In this document: piece after piece, positions 7,419 to 16,795 of the stretch
Numbering within the stretch: position 1 is the stretch's first letter
Layout of the letters: each line of letters starts with the position of its first letter
NCBI GenBank assembly: GCA_964530445.1
Contig: CAZHBJ010000054.1
Location: 1-19,029 of the forward strand
DNA: 19,029 bases
Direction of reading: 5' to 3'
Origin: FEN-1297 sp964530445
Lineage (GTDB): Bacteria; Bacteroidota; Ignavibacteria; Ignavibacteriales; Ignavibacteriaceae
Program-made: the position numbers and the translations under genes
Notes under the pieces: model-generated
Databases searched by the model: none
What the model was told of the DNA's origin: nothing
Seen by the model: the letters and a program-made list of their open reading frames with translations, nothing else

Positions 7419-8879
7419 TTATTCGGCAATTTCTTCAACAATACTTTCCTGCATTAAGTTTTTGTGAACAGCCGCTGCACATTTTCGGCCTTCTGAAATT
7501 GCCCAGACTACAAGTGATTGTCCCCTTCTCATATCACCGCAAGCGTAAACTTTATTAATATTGGTAGCATGAGCATTTTCTTCATCACCAAAATCGGCTT
7601 TAACATTTCCGCGGTTATCAAATTCCAAACCGATTTCTTTTAGTTCATTTAACATTCCTTCATGAAGCGGATGTACAAATCCGGCAGCAATTAAAACCAA
7701 GTCGGCTTTCAATTTAAATTCGGTTCCCGGGATATCAACTATCTTACCGTTTTCGAATTTTATTTTAACGCAATTAAGTTCGTTAACTTCACCTTTATCA
7801 TTACCGGAAAAAGATTTCGTATTTATGCTCCACATTCTTTCGGTACCTTCTTCATGACTTGAAGAAGTCCGTAGTATCATTGGCCAGTAAGGCCAGGGGG
7901 TATTCAACGGCCGTTCATTCGGAGGCATAGGCAGCAGTTCAATTTGAGTAACTGATTTTGCACCCTGCCGGTTTGAGGTACCGACACAATCCGAACCTGT
8001 ATCGCCGCCGCCTATAATTACAACATCTTTATTTTCAGCAGTAATTTGATTAGGGACTTCAAAACCTGCATTCACTTTATTTTGCTGCGGTAAAAATTCC
8101 ATTGCAAAATGAATCCCTTTTAATTCCCTTCCGGGTATCGGAATGTCTCTCGGTTTTTCAGATCCGCCGGCTAAGATAACAGCATCAAATTCATCAATAA
8201 GTTGTTTTACGGGAATATCGATACCGATATTAACTCCGGTCTTAAATTCAACTCCTTCAATACTCATTTGTTCAATTCTTCTATCGATAACCTTTTTATC
8301 TAGTTTAAAATCCGGAATACCATAACGTAATAAACCGCCGGGTTTATCATTCTTTTCAAATACGGTTACCGAGTGACCCGCCCTGCAAAGCTGCTGGGCA
8401 GCGGCTAATCCTGCCGGACCTGAACCAACTACAGCAACCTTTTTACCGGAAAGAAAATGAGGCATTCTCGGCTTAACCCAGCCTTCTTCCCAGCCCTTAT
8501 CAATTATTGTCCTTTCAATTGCTTTTATTGAAACAGGCTGTTCGTTTATCCCGAGAGTACATGCTGTTTCACATGGCGCCGGACAAAGCCTTCCGGTAAA
8601 TTCGGGAAAATTATTAGTTGAAAGAAGATTCTCCAGGGCTTCCTGCCAGTGATTTTTGTAAATAAGATCGTTCCATTCGGGGATATAATTTTGAACCGGG
8701 CAGCCCGTATCTCCGTGGCAAAACGGAATTCCGCAATCCATACACCGTGCTGCCTGGACTTTTGCATCGGCTCTATGAAACCTTTTATCAAATTCTTTAA
8801 AATTCTTTACCCGTTCCTCAACCGGTAAATGTTCCAAAGATTCTCTTTTAAATTCTTTAAAACCTGTCGGTTTACCCAT
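7419..8879 (-). CDS. gltD: Glutamate synthase (NADPH), small (beta) subunit
   Basis: 486 residues, full length for the family. It takes electrons from NADPH via FAD and passes them through [4Fe-4S] clusters to the large subunit. Cluster Cys residues are seen at 46, 49, 54 and 60 (CMDCGIPFC then GCPV) and at 99, 103 and 107 (LCPAPCETACTLGI). The FAD-binding motif is VAVVGSGPAGLAA (148-160) and the NADPH-binding motif is VVIIGGGDTGSDCVG (286-300). The C-terminal VYACGDMRRGQSLVVWAISEG is the closing FAD motif of the family. The ATG overlaps the end of gltB by eight bases (ATGGGTAA), so translation is likely coupled and subunits made in equal amounts. Cytoplasmic alpha-beta complex. Confidence 0.97.
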   Translation of the reverse strand: MGKPTGFKEFKRESLEHLPVEERVKNFKEFDKRFHRADAKVQAARCMDCGIPFCHGDTGCPVQNYIPEWNDLIYKNHWQEALENLLSTNNFPEFTGRLCPAPCETACTLGINEQPVSIKAIERTIIDKGWEEGWVKPRMPHFLSGKKVAVVGSGPAGLAAAQQLCRAGHSVTVFEKNDKPGGLLRYGIPDFKLDKKVIDRRIEQMSIEGVEFKTGVNIGIDIPVKQLIDEFDAVILAGGSEKPRDIPIPGRELKGIHFAMEFLPQQNKVNAGFEVPNQITAENKDVVIIGGGDTGSDCVGTSNRQGAKSVTQIELLPMPPNERPLNTPWPYWPMILRTSSSHEEGTERMWSINTKSFSGNDKGEVNELNCVKIKFENGKIVDIPGTEFKLKADLVLIAAGFVHPLHEGMLNELKEIGLEFDNRGNVKADFGDEENAHATNINKVYACGDMRRGQSLVVWAISEGRKCAAAVHKNLMQESIVEEIAE

Positions 8880-11800
8880 TCTGTACCTCCGATAGTTCGC
8901 TTTCCTTTTCAGTCTTAACCGATTCTTTTTCCTTTGCTATAATTGCCATAGCTTTTTTATACTCGCCTGGAATTATTTTCCAAAAGTTGTCTTTTTCCTG
9001 GTTCCAGTTGTTTAAAATAAATTCTGCTCTTTTTGAAGAAGTATATTTAAAATGATTCTGAACCAAGTTATATACTTCGGCAATGTCATCATCATAAATT
9101 AGATATTCCACATCTACCATATCATGATTGATATATTTATTTGCATCTTTTTTTGGATCCCAGATGTATGCAATGCCGCCCGACATACCGGCGGCAAAAT
9201 TACGTCCAGTATTACCGAGTATTACAACTCTTCCGCCGGTCATATATTCACAACCGTGATCTCCCACTCCTTCAATAACCGCGTATGCACCTGAATTACG
9301 AACTGCAAATCTTTCTCCGGCTACTCCGTTTATATAGGCTTCGCCGCTGGTCGCTCCATATAAACAAGTATTACCGATAATAATATTCTCTGCAGGTTCA
9401 AATGTTACTTCGGCAGGAGCTTTTACAATCAGTCTTCCGCCGGATAATCCTTTGCCGGTATAATCATTTGATTCTCCGGTTAGATTCAATTCAATCCCTT
9501 TTGCTAAAAATGCACCGAAACTCTGCCCGGCTGTACCTCTAAGTTCAATTTTTATTGTTCCTTCGGGTAACCCGGTTTCGCCGTATTGTTTTGCAACTTC
9601 ACTTGAAAGCATTGTTCCTACGGTCCGATTTGTATTTTTTATTTTCATTTTTATTTCAACCGGAGTTTCATTTTCCAGAGCCGGTTTGGCAAGCTTGATT
9701 AATTCATGATCCAATTGATCTTCCAAACCATGATTTTGCTCTCTTGTTCTATATTGATTGGTTTGATAAAGCGGAGTTTGTCTGAACAGCGGCTTTGTCA
9801 AGTCAATACCCCTAGCTTTCCAATGATCATTCAGACGTATTGGAATAATTTTATCCGTCTGCCCTATCATTTCATTAAAAGTTCTAAATCCCATCAGAGC
9901 CATCATTTCTCTGACTTCTTCGGCAATGAAAAACATAAAGTTTACTACGTACTCAGGCTTTCCGGCAAATTTCTTTCTTAATTCGGGATCTTGAGTTGCA
10001 ACGCCAACCGGACAAGTATTTAAGTGGCATTTCCTCATCAATATGCAGCCTTGAGTAACTAAAGGTGCAGTAGCAAAGCCAAATTCTTCCGCACCCAACA
10101 GAGCTGCAATTACAACATCACGCCCTGTTTTAAGCTGCCCGTCGGTTGCCAGGTAAACCCTGTCTCTTAAACCGTTAAGCACCAAAGTTTGGTGAGTTTC
10201 ACTTAATCCTAATTCCCAGGGCGTGCCGGCATATTGAATTGATGAAATGGGGCTTGCGCCAGTACCTCCATCATGCCCGCTAATTAAAATATGATCTGCA
10301 TGAGCTTTCGCAACGCCGGCAGCTATAGTTCCAACACCAACCTCCGAAACTAACTTTACGCTTATTCTGGCTTTAGGATTGATATTCTTCAAATCGAAGA
10401 TGAGCTGTTTTAAATCTTCAATTGAATAGATATCATGATGAGGCGGCGGACTTATTAAAGTTACCCCGGGAATACTATGACGGATTCTCCCGATAATTTT
10501 ATCGACCTTAAATCCCGGAAGCTGTCCCCCCTCTCCGGGTTTGGCACCTTGAGCCATTTTAATTTGAAGTTCGTCTGCATTTACAAGGTAATTTGCTGTT
10601 ACACCAAATCTTGCAGACGCAACCTGTTTAATTGCGGAACGCATACTATCGCCGTTCGGCATAGTTAAAAATCTTTTTTCATCTTCACCTCCCTCGCCTG
10701 TATTGGATTTTCCGCCGATTCTATTCATCGCTATTGCAAGTGAGGTATGTGCCTCCCACGAAATAGATCCGAAGCTCATTGCACCTGTAGAAAATCTTTT
10801 TACAATTTCCGAAGCAGGCTCAACTTCTTCGACCTGTATTTTATTTCCCGATGTATCGATTTCGTATAAGCTTCTAAGTGTAACTCTTTGTTTATTCTGA
10901 TTATTAATTAACGAAGTATATTCTTTAAATGTTTTGTAATCTTCCCGCTGTGTACTTAATTGTAATTTAGAAATGGTTAACGGATTCCAAAGATGTTTTT
11001 CTCCGTCTCTTCTATACTGATAAAGACCGCCGACATCAAGATTACTTTGATCAATTTGCGGATCAAGAGCGTGCGAATGCCTTTTAATTGTTTCTTCTTC
11101 AAGCATTTCAAGACTTAGTCCTTCAATCCGTGTCGGAGTTCCCGTAAAATAATTTTCAACAATTTCGGAATCCAAACCTACCGCTTCGAATATCTGCGCA
11201 CCGCAGTAAGATTGAAGCGTACTTATTCCCATTTTACTAAATATTTTGAACAAACCCTTGCTCACGGCTTTTACAAAATTTGCTTTAGCTGTTTTGTAAT
11301 CTTTAACATCAGGCAAAAATCCTTTTTCCGATAGATATGCAATGGTTTCGTAAGCCACATACGGATTGATCGCGTTAGCACCGTAACCGCATAACAAAGC
11401 AAAATGATGAACTTCGCGCGGTTCACCGCTCTCAACAATAATTCCGGTTCTTGTTCTTAAACCTGCTCTTAAAAGCGCATGATGAACACCTGATGTTGCC
11501 AGCAGGCTTGGAATTGCCGCACAATTTTCATCTAGTCCTTTATCGGATAAAATTATTAATGATATTCCGGATTTTACAGCTTCAACCGCTTCGGTACAAA
11601 TTTGATCCAAGCGTTCGCGCATATTATGACGAACATCCGGATTAAATAATAAAGGAATAGTAATAGATTTAAAATGTCCTTTTGCTATGTATCTAATTTT
11701 TTCAAGCTGCGAGTTGGAAAGTAAAGGATGTTCCAATTCAAGCCGATGAGCATGCAACGGAGTTTCCGCCAATAAATTTTGTTCAGGTCCTACATAAGTT

Positions 11801-13461
11801 GTAAGCTCCATAACTAACTCTTCACGTATGGCGTCAATCGGCGGATTAGTAACTTGAGCAAAGAGCTGCTTAAAATATCTAAATAACATTTGAGGTTTGT
11901 CCGATAAAACTGCAAGAGCAGCATCCGATCCCATCGATCCGGTTGCTTCATACCCGTTAGCAGCCATAGGAAGCATTACATGAAATAAATCTTCCTTTGT
12001 GTACCCGAAAATTCTTTGACGCATATGAAGAGTGCTGAAATTAGCATTGTATATATGATCCGGCGCAGGAAGATGCGTCATTTTAATCATATTTTCATTA
12101 ATCCATTTTTGATAAGGTTTCTGGGTAACAACTTCTTTTTTAACTTCTTCATCATCGATGATCCTCCCCTGCTTCAAATCCAGGATAAACATTTTACCAG
12201 GCTGAAGCTTTCCTTTCTTAGCAACATTTTCCGCATCGACACTAAAAGTTCCCGCTTCGGAGGTAAGCACAACCAGATCATCTTTAGTAACAACATATCT
12301 TGCCGGCCGCAAACCGTTTCGATCCAATGTTGCACCGATAATAGAACCATCAGTAAAAACAACTGCAGCGGGACCGTCCCACGGTTCCATCATTGTTGCA
12401 TGATACTCATAAAAAGCTTTTCTATCCGGATCCATTAAATCATTTTTGGACCAGGCTTCCGGAATCAGCATCATCATTGCATGAGGTAAGCTTCTTCCGC
12501 CCATTATTAGGAGTTCCAAAACCGAATCGAATGTAGCCGAATCACTTTGTCCGTCCATAATTATCGGAAGCATTCTCTTCAGATCCTTTCCGTAATACGG
12601 CGACTCCATAACTTCCTGACGTGCAGCCATCCAATTTTTATTACCGCGCAAAGTATTTATTTCGCCGTTATGAGCAATCATTCTAAACGGATGTGCAAGA
12701 TCCCAGGTTGGAAATGTATTTGTCGAAAACCTCATATGAATCATTGCCATTGCAGATTTCATATCGGGATCACTTAAGTCCGTATAAAATTTTAGGATTT
12801 GATCGGCAAGCAGCATACCTTTATATATTAAAACTTTATTTGAAAACGACGGTACGTAATATTTACTTCTATCGCATTTTAATTCCACCCTGATTCTGTG
12901 GTCTATTATTCTTCTTATTAAATAAAGCTTTCTTTCAAATTCATCTTGAGATTCAATTTTTTTGTTTGCCCCGATAAAACATTGTCTTATGAACGGCTGC
13001 GTATTCTGTGCACCTTTCCCCGGAACTGTTTTATCAACCGGTACGTCTCTCCATCCCAAAAACTTCTGATTTTCATCGATTACAATTTTTTCCACAATAT
13101 TTTCGGCAGCCTTACGCAAAATCGGGTTTTGCGGAAGAAACATCATTCCCACACCGTATCTTCCCTCAACCGGGAGTTTGATATTATTTTCCGCAGTAAC
13201 TTTCCGCATAAAATCATCCGGCATTTGAATAAGAATGCCGGCACCATCGCCAGTTAAAGGATCGGCACCCACTGCACCGCGGTGTTCAAGGTTCTTTAAT
13301 ATTTCCAAACCTTTATCAATAATGCTCCTTGACTTTCGTCCTTTTACATCGGCTACAAACCCCATACCGCATGCATCATGCTCAAACATGGAATTATACA
13401 TACCTTTTGAATCAAAAGGCTTAATAAAAATATTTTTTATTTCGTCGGGAGAATAATTCAC
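8872..13461 (-). CDS. gltB: Glutamate synthase (NADPH), large (alpha) subunit
   Basis: 1529 residues, usual length. It makes two glutamates from glutamine and 2-oxoglutarate. The class II glutaminase domain begins at Cys31 in EHDACGMGFVAD; this Cys is the nucleophile after removal of a 30-residue propeptide. NLEHRGAVGADPLTGDGAG (57-75) and MIAHNGEINT (261-270) belong to the same domain. The FMN/synthase domain covers about 850-1240, with KPGEGGQLPG (974-983) and SGHDGGTGASP (1061-1071). Cys1139, Cys1145 and Cys1150 (CILMRKCHLNTC) bind the [3Fe-4S] cluster. The C-terminal GXGXG-repeat domain covers about 1265-1460. Start: GTG at 13461, with AAAGGA seven bases upstream. It is followed by gltD with overlap. 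The upstream gap of about 240 bases suggests its own promoter, although no terminator is seen after the omega-amidase. Confidence 0.97.
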   Translation of the reverse strand: MNYSPDEIKNIFIKPFDSKGMYNSMFEHDACGMGFVADVKGRKSRSIIDKGLEILKNLEHRGAVGADPLTGDGAGILIQMPDDFMRKVTAENNIKLPVEGRYGVGMMFLPQNPILRKAAENIVEKIVIDENQKFLGWRDVPVDKTVPGKGAQNTQPFIRQCFIGANKKIESQDEFERKLYLIRRIIDHRIRVELKCDRSKYYVPSFSNKVLIYKGMLLADQILKFYTDLSDPDMKSAMAMIHMRFSTNTFPTWDLAHPFRMIAHNGEINTLRGNKNWMAARQEVMESPYYGKDLKRMLPIIMDGQSDSATFDSVLELLIMGGRSLPHAMMMLIPEAWSKNDLMDPDRKAFYEYHATMMEPWDGPAAVVFTDGSIIGATLDRNGLRPARYVVTKDDLVVLTSEAGTFSVDAENVAKKGKLQPGKMFILDLKQGRIIDDEEVKKEVVTQKPYQKWINENMIKMTHLPAPDHIYNANFSTLHMRQRIFGYTKEDLFHVMLPMAANGYEATGSMGSDAALAVLSDKPQMLFRYFKQLFAQVTNPPIDAIREELVMELTTYVGPEQNLLAETPLHAHRLELEHPLLSNSQLEKIRYIAKGHFKSITIPLLFNPDVRHNMRERLDQICTEAVEAVKSGISLIILSDKGLDENCAAIPSLLATSGVHHALLRAGLRTRTGIIVESGEPREVHHFALLCGYGANAINPYVAYETIAYLSEKGFLPDVKDYKTAKANFVKAVSKGLFKIFSKMGISTLQSYCGAQIFEAVGLDSEIVENYFTGTPTRIEGLSLEMLEEETIKRHSHALDPQIDQSNLDVGGLYQYRRDGEKHLWNPLTISKLQLSTQREDYKTFKEYTSLINNQNKQRVTLRSLYEIDTSGNKIQVEEVEPASEIVKRFSTGAMSFGSISWEAHTSLAIAMNRIGGKSNTGEGGEDEKRFLTMPNGDSMRSAIKQVASARFGVTANYLVNADELQIKMAQGAKPGEGGQLPGFKVDKIIGRIRHSIPGVTLISPPPHHDIYSIEDLKQLIFDLKNINPKARISVKLVSEVGVGTIAAGVAKAHADHILISGHDGGTGASPISSIQYAGTPWELGLSETHQTLVLNGLRDRVYLATDGQLKTGRDVVIAALLGAEEFGFATAPLVTQGCILMRKCHLNTCPVGVATQDPELRKKFAGKPEYVVNFMFFIAEEVREMMALMGFRTFNEMIGQTDKIIPIRLNDHWKARGIDLTKPLFRQTPLYQTNQYRTREQNHGLEDQLDHELIKLAKPALENETPVEIKMKIKNTNRTVGTMLSSEVAKQYGETGLPEGTIKIELRGTAGQSFGAFLAKGIELNLTGESNDYTGKGLSGGRLIVKAPAEVTFEPAENIIIGNTCLYGATSGEAYINGVAGERFAVRNSGAYAVIEGVGDHGCEYMTGGRVVILGNTGRNFAAGMSGGIAYIWDPKKDANKYINHDMVDVEYLIYDDDIAEVYNLVQNHFKYTSSKRAEFILNNWNQEKDNFWKIIPGEYKKAMAIIAKEKESVKTEKESELSEVQNG
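8885..8890 (-). promoter_or_regulatory. Strong Shine-Dalgarno site for gltD inside gltB
   Basis: On the minus strand GGAGGT lies five bases before the gltD ATG at 8879 and within the last codons of gltB. Together with the eight-base overlap it settles the gltD start and points to translational coupling. Confidence 0.8.
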
Positions 13462-13703
13462 ACTTTATTCCTTTCAAAAAAGGGATTAATCATAAAGACA
13501 AATTGCAAGCTCCGATTATCTTCGGATACCTAATAAAATTAAGTAATTATAAAATTTTTATAAATAATTTTAGATAATATATAATTTATTTGGAATTTAT
13601 CAAGATATTTTTGTATAAATACCTAAATAATTTTTTAACCTTCAATAAATTATTAGTATCCCTGTATATTTTTACAATTACTAAATTTTTAAAGTCTAAA
13701 AAA
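13462..13703 (-). promoter_or_regulatory. Leader and likely promoter region of gltBD
   Basis: About 240 extremely AT-rich bases between the omega-amidase stop and gltB. AAAGGA at 13469-13474 (minus strand) is the gltB ribosome binding site. A small stem, TCCGA (13511-13515) and TCGGA (13522-13526) with a six-base loop, lies about 50 bases before the start. The eight bases TTAGGTAT occur twice on the minus strand. I could not assign -35 and -10 boxes with confidence; the AT-rich part could act as an upstream promoter element. Confidence 0.4.
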
Positions 13704-14465
13704 CTAAATGAGATAAATGTCGTTAAGGAAAGGAAGTTTTGCTCTCGTTTCCTCGACATTTTTGAGGGAAATTTCCGCAGTTAAAATTTTTTCAAGATCA
13801 GCTTGTGTTGTAAGCTCATTTCCCATCGGATCGTATACGCTGCTATATCCATTGTAATTCAATTTTAAATCTTTACCTACTCTATTTACACCTGCAACAT
13901 AACATTGATTTTCAATAGCTCTTGCTCTCAATAAAACACGCCAATGTTCAATTCTTGAATCAGGCCAGTTTGCAATAACAACTATCAATCCTGATTTTTC
14001 TTTTCCGTAATGCCTGTACAATTCGGGAAATCTTAAATCGTAGCATACGGAAAGTCCTACATTCCAATCGTCAACATTTGTCGTAACTGTTTCAGTTCCG
14101 CGTGTATAGTGCTTGTCTTCAGTTGAATACGAAAACGGGTGAATTTTTCTGTACACCTTTACAAGCTTTCCTTCCGGATTTACATGCAGTAAAGAATTAT
14201 AATACCTATTATCCTTTATTTCAATTAATCCGGCAAAAACATGCACATTATATTTTGATGCAACATCAGCAAAATAATCAAAACTTTTACCGTACAGCTG
14301 TTCACCGAATTCTTTTGATTTCATGCTGAATCCGGTTAATGTCATTTCAGGAAAAATTAACAGCCGTTCATTTCTTTCATTATTTGAAAAAAGAACATTT
14401 AACTTTTCACGGTTTTTTGTTTTGTCTTCCCATACCGGATTATATTGAACCAAACCGATTTTCAC
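13704..14465 (-). CDS. Nitrilase-family omega-amidase (YafV/NIT2-like)
   Basis: 253 residues, carbon-nitrogen hydrolase fold. The catalytic triad is complete: Glu40 in LIFPEMTLTGFS, Lys107 in YRKIHPFSY, and Cys141 in SVCYDLRFPELYR. The combination FPEMxLTGFS and the CYDLRFPELYR elbow is typical of the omega-amidase branch (bacterial YafV, animal NIT2), which hydrolyses 2-oxoglutaramate or 2-oxosuccinamate to the dicarboxylic oxo acid and ammonia. The start is GTG at 14465, 19 bases after the cimA stop, without a strong ribosome binding site, so it is probably in the same transcript. The stop is TAG. Its place between branched-chain amino-acid genes and glutamate synthase fits recycling of the by-product of glutamine transamination. 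Another amidase substrate is possible; the branch assignment is from motifs only. Confidence 0.85.
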   Translation of the reverse strand: MKIGLVQYNPVWEDKTKNREKLNVLFSNNERNERLLIFPEMTLTGFSMKSKEFGEQLYGKSFDYFADVASKYNVHVFAGLIEIKDNRYYNSLLHVNPEGKLVKVYRKIHPFSYSTEDKHYTRGTETVTTNVDDWNVGLSVCYDLRFPELYRHYGKEKSGLIVVIANWPDSRIEHWRVLLRARAIENQCYVAGVNRVGKDLKLNYNGYSSVYDPMGNELTTQADLEKILTAEISLKNVEETRAKLPFLNDIYLI

Positions 14466-14484
14466 AAAATTTACCGTTGTTTAA

Positions 14485-16074
14485 TTATGCAGTTAAAGCT
14501 TGTTTTTCTTTTTGAAATTTAAACAATTTAAAATTAACACTGTCGCTTAAAGCTTGAAAACTTGCTTCAATAATATTTTCCGAAACACCGACAGTACTCC
14601 ATGTTTCGTAACCGTCGCCGGATTGAATTATTACCCTAACTTTTGCAGTTGTACCGGCTTTTTCATTTAATACACGAACCTTGTAATCGACAAGTTTAAT
14701 TAATGAAATTTCAGGATAAAATCTTAACAGAGCTTTTCTAAGAGCATTATCGAGGGCATTTACCGGGCCGTCTCCGTCTGCAGCAGTATGTTCAATTTCG
14801 CCGTCAACCTGAATCTTTAAAACAGCTTCTGCCTTAGAATGTCCTTTATTATCATAAACTACATTTACTTTTGAGTCCAGTACATCGAAGAAAGGTGAAA
14901 ACTCATTTAGCTCGGATCGTAGAAGCAGTTCAAATGAAGCTTCGGCCCCGTCAAATTGAAATCCGTCATATTCCAAATTCTTAATATAACTTACCAGTTT
15001 TTTACTTAATTCTTTATTATCGGATAAATCAATTCCAAGTTCTTTTGCTTTGTAACGAATATTACTTTGACCAGATAAATCGGATACAAGAACACGCTGC
15101 TTGTTGCCTACTTTTTTAGGCTCTATGTGTTCGTACATTTTGCTGTCTTTAAGTACTGCGCTTACATGAATTCCTCCTTTATGAGCGAAAGCCGATTTGC
15201 CGACAAAGGCAGCTCTTGTATTAGGAGTGAGATTCATGAGTTCAAAAACAAAATTAGATAATGAAGTTAGATGTTCAAGATTAATTTTTTGTTTTGTCTC
15301 TTTATTCAGCTTCAAAATTAAATTCGGAATTATGCTGCAAAGATTGGCATTGCCGCATCTTTCACCGACTCCGTTAATAGTTCCTTGAACATGAACTGCT
15401 CCTGCCTGTATAGCAGCCAATGAATTTGCAACAGCCAATTCTGAATCATTATGAGTATGAATTCCCAAAGGAGCATTTATATATTTTTTTAATTCAACTA
15501 GGATATCATAGACTTCATGAGGAAGAGTACCTCCGTTCGTATCGCATAATACTATAACATCGGCGCCTGCTTTTTCAGCAGACTTCAACATTTTAATCGA
15601 GAATTCCTTGTCTTCTTTATAACCGTCAAAAAAATGCTCGGCATCGTAAATAACTCTTCTGCCGTGTTTTTTCATTAAATCTACGGATTTAAATATTAAC
15701 TGTTCATTTTCATCATCTGAAAGCCCTAGTCCTTTTTGAGAATGTAAACGCCAGGTTTTCCCGAATATAGAAACGACAGAAGTTTCAGCATTTAACATTG
15801 CAACTAAATTAGGATCGTTTTCAACATCATTTAACGAACGTGCCGTAGAACCAAAAGCACATACCTGTGCATGATGAAGGTTTAATCCTTTTACTTTCTT
15901 AAAAAATTCTTCATCTCGCGGATTGCTGCCTGGCCAGCCTCCTTCGATTATATCAATACCGAATTCATCTAATTTTAGTACGATTGATAATTTGTCCTGA
16001 ACTGATAGGTTTATTCCTTCACCCTGCGTACCATCCCGAAGAGTTGTATCAAAGAGTTCTATTAGATTACTCAT
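14485..16074 (-). CDS. cimA: (R)-citramalate synthase
   Basis: 529 residues. It condenses pyruvate with acetyl-CoA to citramalate, the first step of the threonine-independent route to 2-oxobutyrate and isoleucine. HMG-CoA-lyase-like TIM barrel: LFDTTLRDGTQGEG (7-20) with Arg13 and Asp14, HTHND (206-210) with metal ligands His206 and His208, and GTINGVGERCGNANL (231-245). EGGWPGSNPRDEEFF (44-58) is characteristic of the CimA branch rather than LeuA, which has IEAGFP here. The C-terminal LeuA-type dimer/allosteric domain (about 385-525) has DGDGPVNALDNALRKAL; in relatives it binds isoleucine or leucine for feedback. It follows leuD by 42 bases. ATG start without a strong Shine-Dalgarno sequence. 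Confidence 0.93.
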   Translation of the reverse strand: MSNLIELFDTTLRDGTQGEGINLSVQDKLSIVLKLDEFGIDIIEGGWPGSNPRDEEFFKKVKGLNLHHAQVCAFGSTARSLNDVENDPNLVAMLNAETSVVSIFGKTWRLHSQKGLGLSDDENEQLIFKSVDLMKKHGRRVIYDAEHFFDGYKEDKEFSIKMLKSAEKAGADVIVLCDTNGGTLPHEVYDILVELKKYINAPLGIHTHNDSELAVANSLAAIQAGAVHVQGTINGVGERCGNANLCSIIPNLILKLNKETKQKINLEHLTSLSNFVFELMNLTPNTRAAFVGKSAFAHKGGIHVSAVLKDSKMYEHIEPKKVGNKQRVLVSDLSGQSNIRYKAKELGIDLSDNKELSKKLVSYIKNLEYDGFQFDGAEASFELLLRSELNEFSPFFDVLDSKVNVVYDNKGHSKAEAVLKIQVDGEIEHTAADGDGPVNALDNALRKALLRFYPEISLIKLVDYKVRVLNEKAGTTAKVRVIIQSGDGYETWSTVGVSENIIEASFQALSDSVNFKLFKFQKEKQALTA

Positions 16075-16116
16075 TTTATTACCGATTAATTTTTATTATA
16101 AAATATTAAACTAAAT

Positions 16117-16677
16117 TTATGCAATCATTCCGGCTTTTCGCGCATACTTAAAAATATCTCCGGCTTCGATTATAGGAAGAATATCTCCAAGTGAACGAAG
16201 CTCAAAAGTTTGTCCTGCACTTAGGTTTTTAATTTTATTTCCTTCAACATCTAATTCAATTTCGTCGCCGGTTTTTATATGGTCATTTATTTTTTCCGGT
16301 GATTCATAAGGCAGCAGAAATCCGCCGTCAACACAATTTCTATAAAATATTCTGGCGTATGATTCGGCGATTACAGCTTTAACGCCTGCAACCTGTAAAG
16401 CAAACGGCGCATGTTCTCTTGATGATCCGCAGCCGAAGTTTGAACCGCCGATTATAATATTAAAATCAGATAAATAATTATCTCCATTTATAAAAGGCTT
16501 TCCTCCATCCGGTAACCCTGCTTGTGCTAAAGGAACTCCCGATAAAGCAAAATGGCCGTACTTTTTTGATTCTTCAGAATCAGATAAACTGTATACCAAA
16601 TGTTCGGCAGGAATTATCTGATCGGTATCAATATTATCTCCCAGTACGAATGCCTTGCCTTTAATTATTTTTTCCAT
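16117..16677 (-). CDS. leuD: Isopropylmalate/citramalate isomerase, small subunit
   Basis: 186 residues, the swivelling domain of the aconitase superfamily. It forms the active isomerase with LeuC, converting 2-isopropylmalate to 3-isopropylmalate and probably citramalate to 3-methylmalate. Signature segments: VLGDNIDTDQIIPAEHL (11-27), IIGGSNFGCGSSREHAP (75-91) and ESYARIFYRN (105-114). This short type, with DTDQIIPAEHL, resembles the plant and archaeal small subunits rather than the about 200-residue LeuD of Escherichia coli. AGGGAG, nine bases before the ATG, is the likely ribosome binding site and belongs to the flank of a palindromic repeat. Separated from leuC by a repeat-containing gap of 123 bases. 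Confidence 0.94.
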   Translation of the reverse strand: MEKIIKGKAFVLGDNIDTDQIIPAEHLVYSLSDSEESKKYGHFALSGVPLAQAGLPDGGKPFINGDNYLSDFNIIIGGSNFGCGSSREHAPFALQVAGVKAVIAESYARIFYRNCVDGGFLLPYESPEKINDHIKTGDEIELDVEGNKIKNLSAGQTFELRSLGDILPIIEAGDIFKYARKAGMIA

Positions 16678-16694
16678 AAATGCCTACTCCCTAA

Positions 16695-16715
16695 CCCTCT
16701 CCCAAAGGGAGAGGG
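16695..16715. repeat. Perfect GC-rich palindrome between leuC and leuD (first unit)
   Basis: Arms CCCTCTCCC (16695-16703) and GGGAGAGGG (16707-16715) are exact complements around an AAA loop, preceded by CTCCCTAA. This form, with CCCTAA before it, matches a REP-like intergenic palindrome that I have met in many unrelated bacterial genomes. In the leu mRNA it forms a 9-bp hairpin just upstream of leuD. There is no T-tract in the direction of transcription, so it is not a normal terminator. Confidence 0.8.
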
Positions 16716-16769
16716 AATTTATTAATTAATTAAAATTTTAATTTTTATTTTCTATAATCTTTTTCCTTT

Positions 16770-16795
16770 GTCCCCCTTTGGGGGACTACAGGGGG
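16770..16795. repeat. GC-rich palindrome between leuC and leuD (second unit)
   Basis: Arms GTCCCCC (16770-16776) and GGGGGAC (16780-16786) around TTT, followed by TACA and another GGGGG (16791-16795), which could pair with the same C-run in an alternative fold. It lies six bases beyond the leuC stop codon. Its GC content contrasts sharply with the AT-rich surroundings. It is probably another dispersed REP-like unit and may shield the 3' end of the leuC message from degradation. Confidence 0.7.

Noticed and set aside
12016..12438. 140-codon plus-strand frame inside gltB.
   Set aside because: Antisense shadow of the glutaminase domain; no motif of its own.
16770..16795. GC-rich hairpin after leuC as a strong intrinsic terminator.
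   Set aside because: In the direction of transcription it is followed by ACAAAGG, not a T-run, and leuD downstream needs the same transcript.
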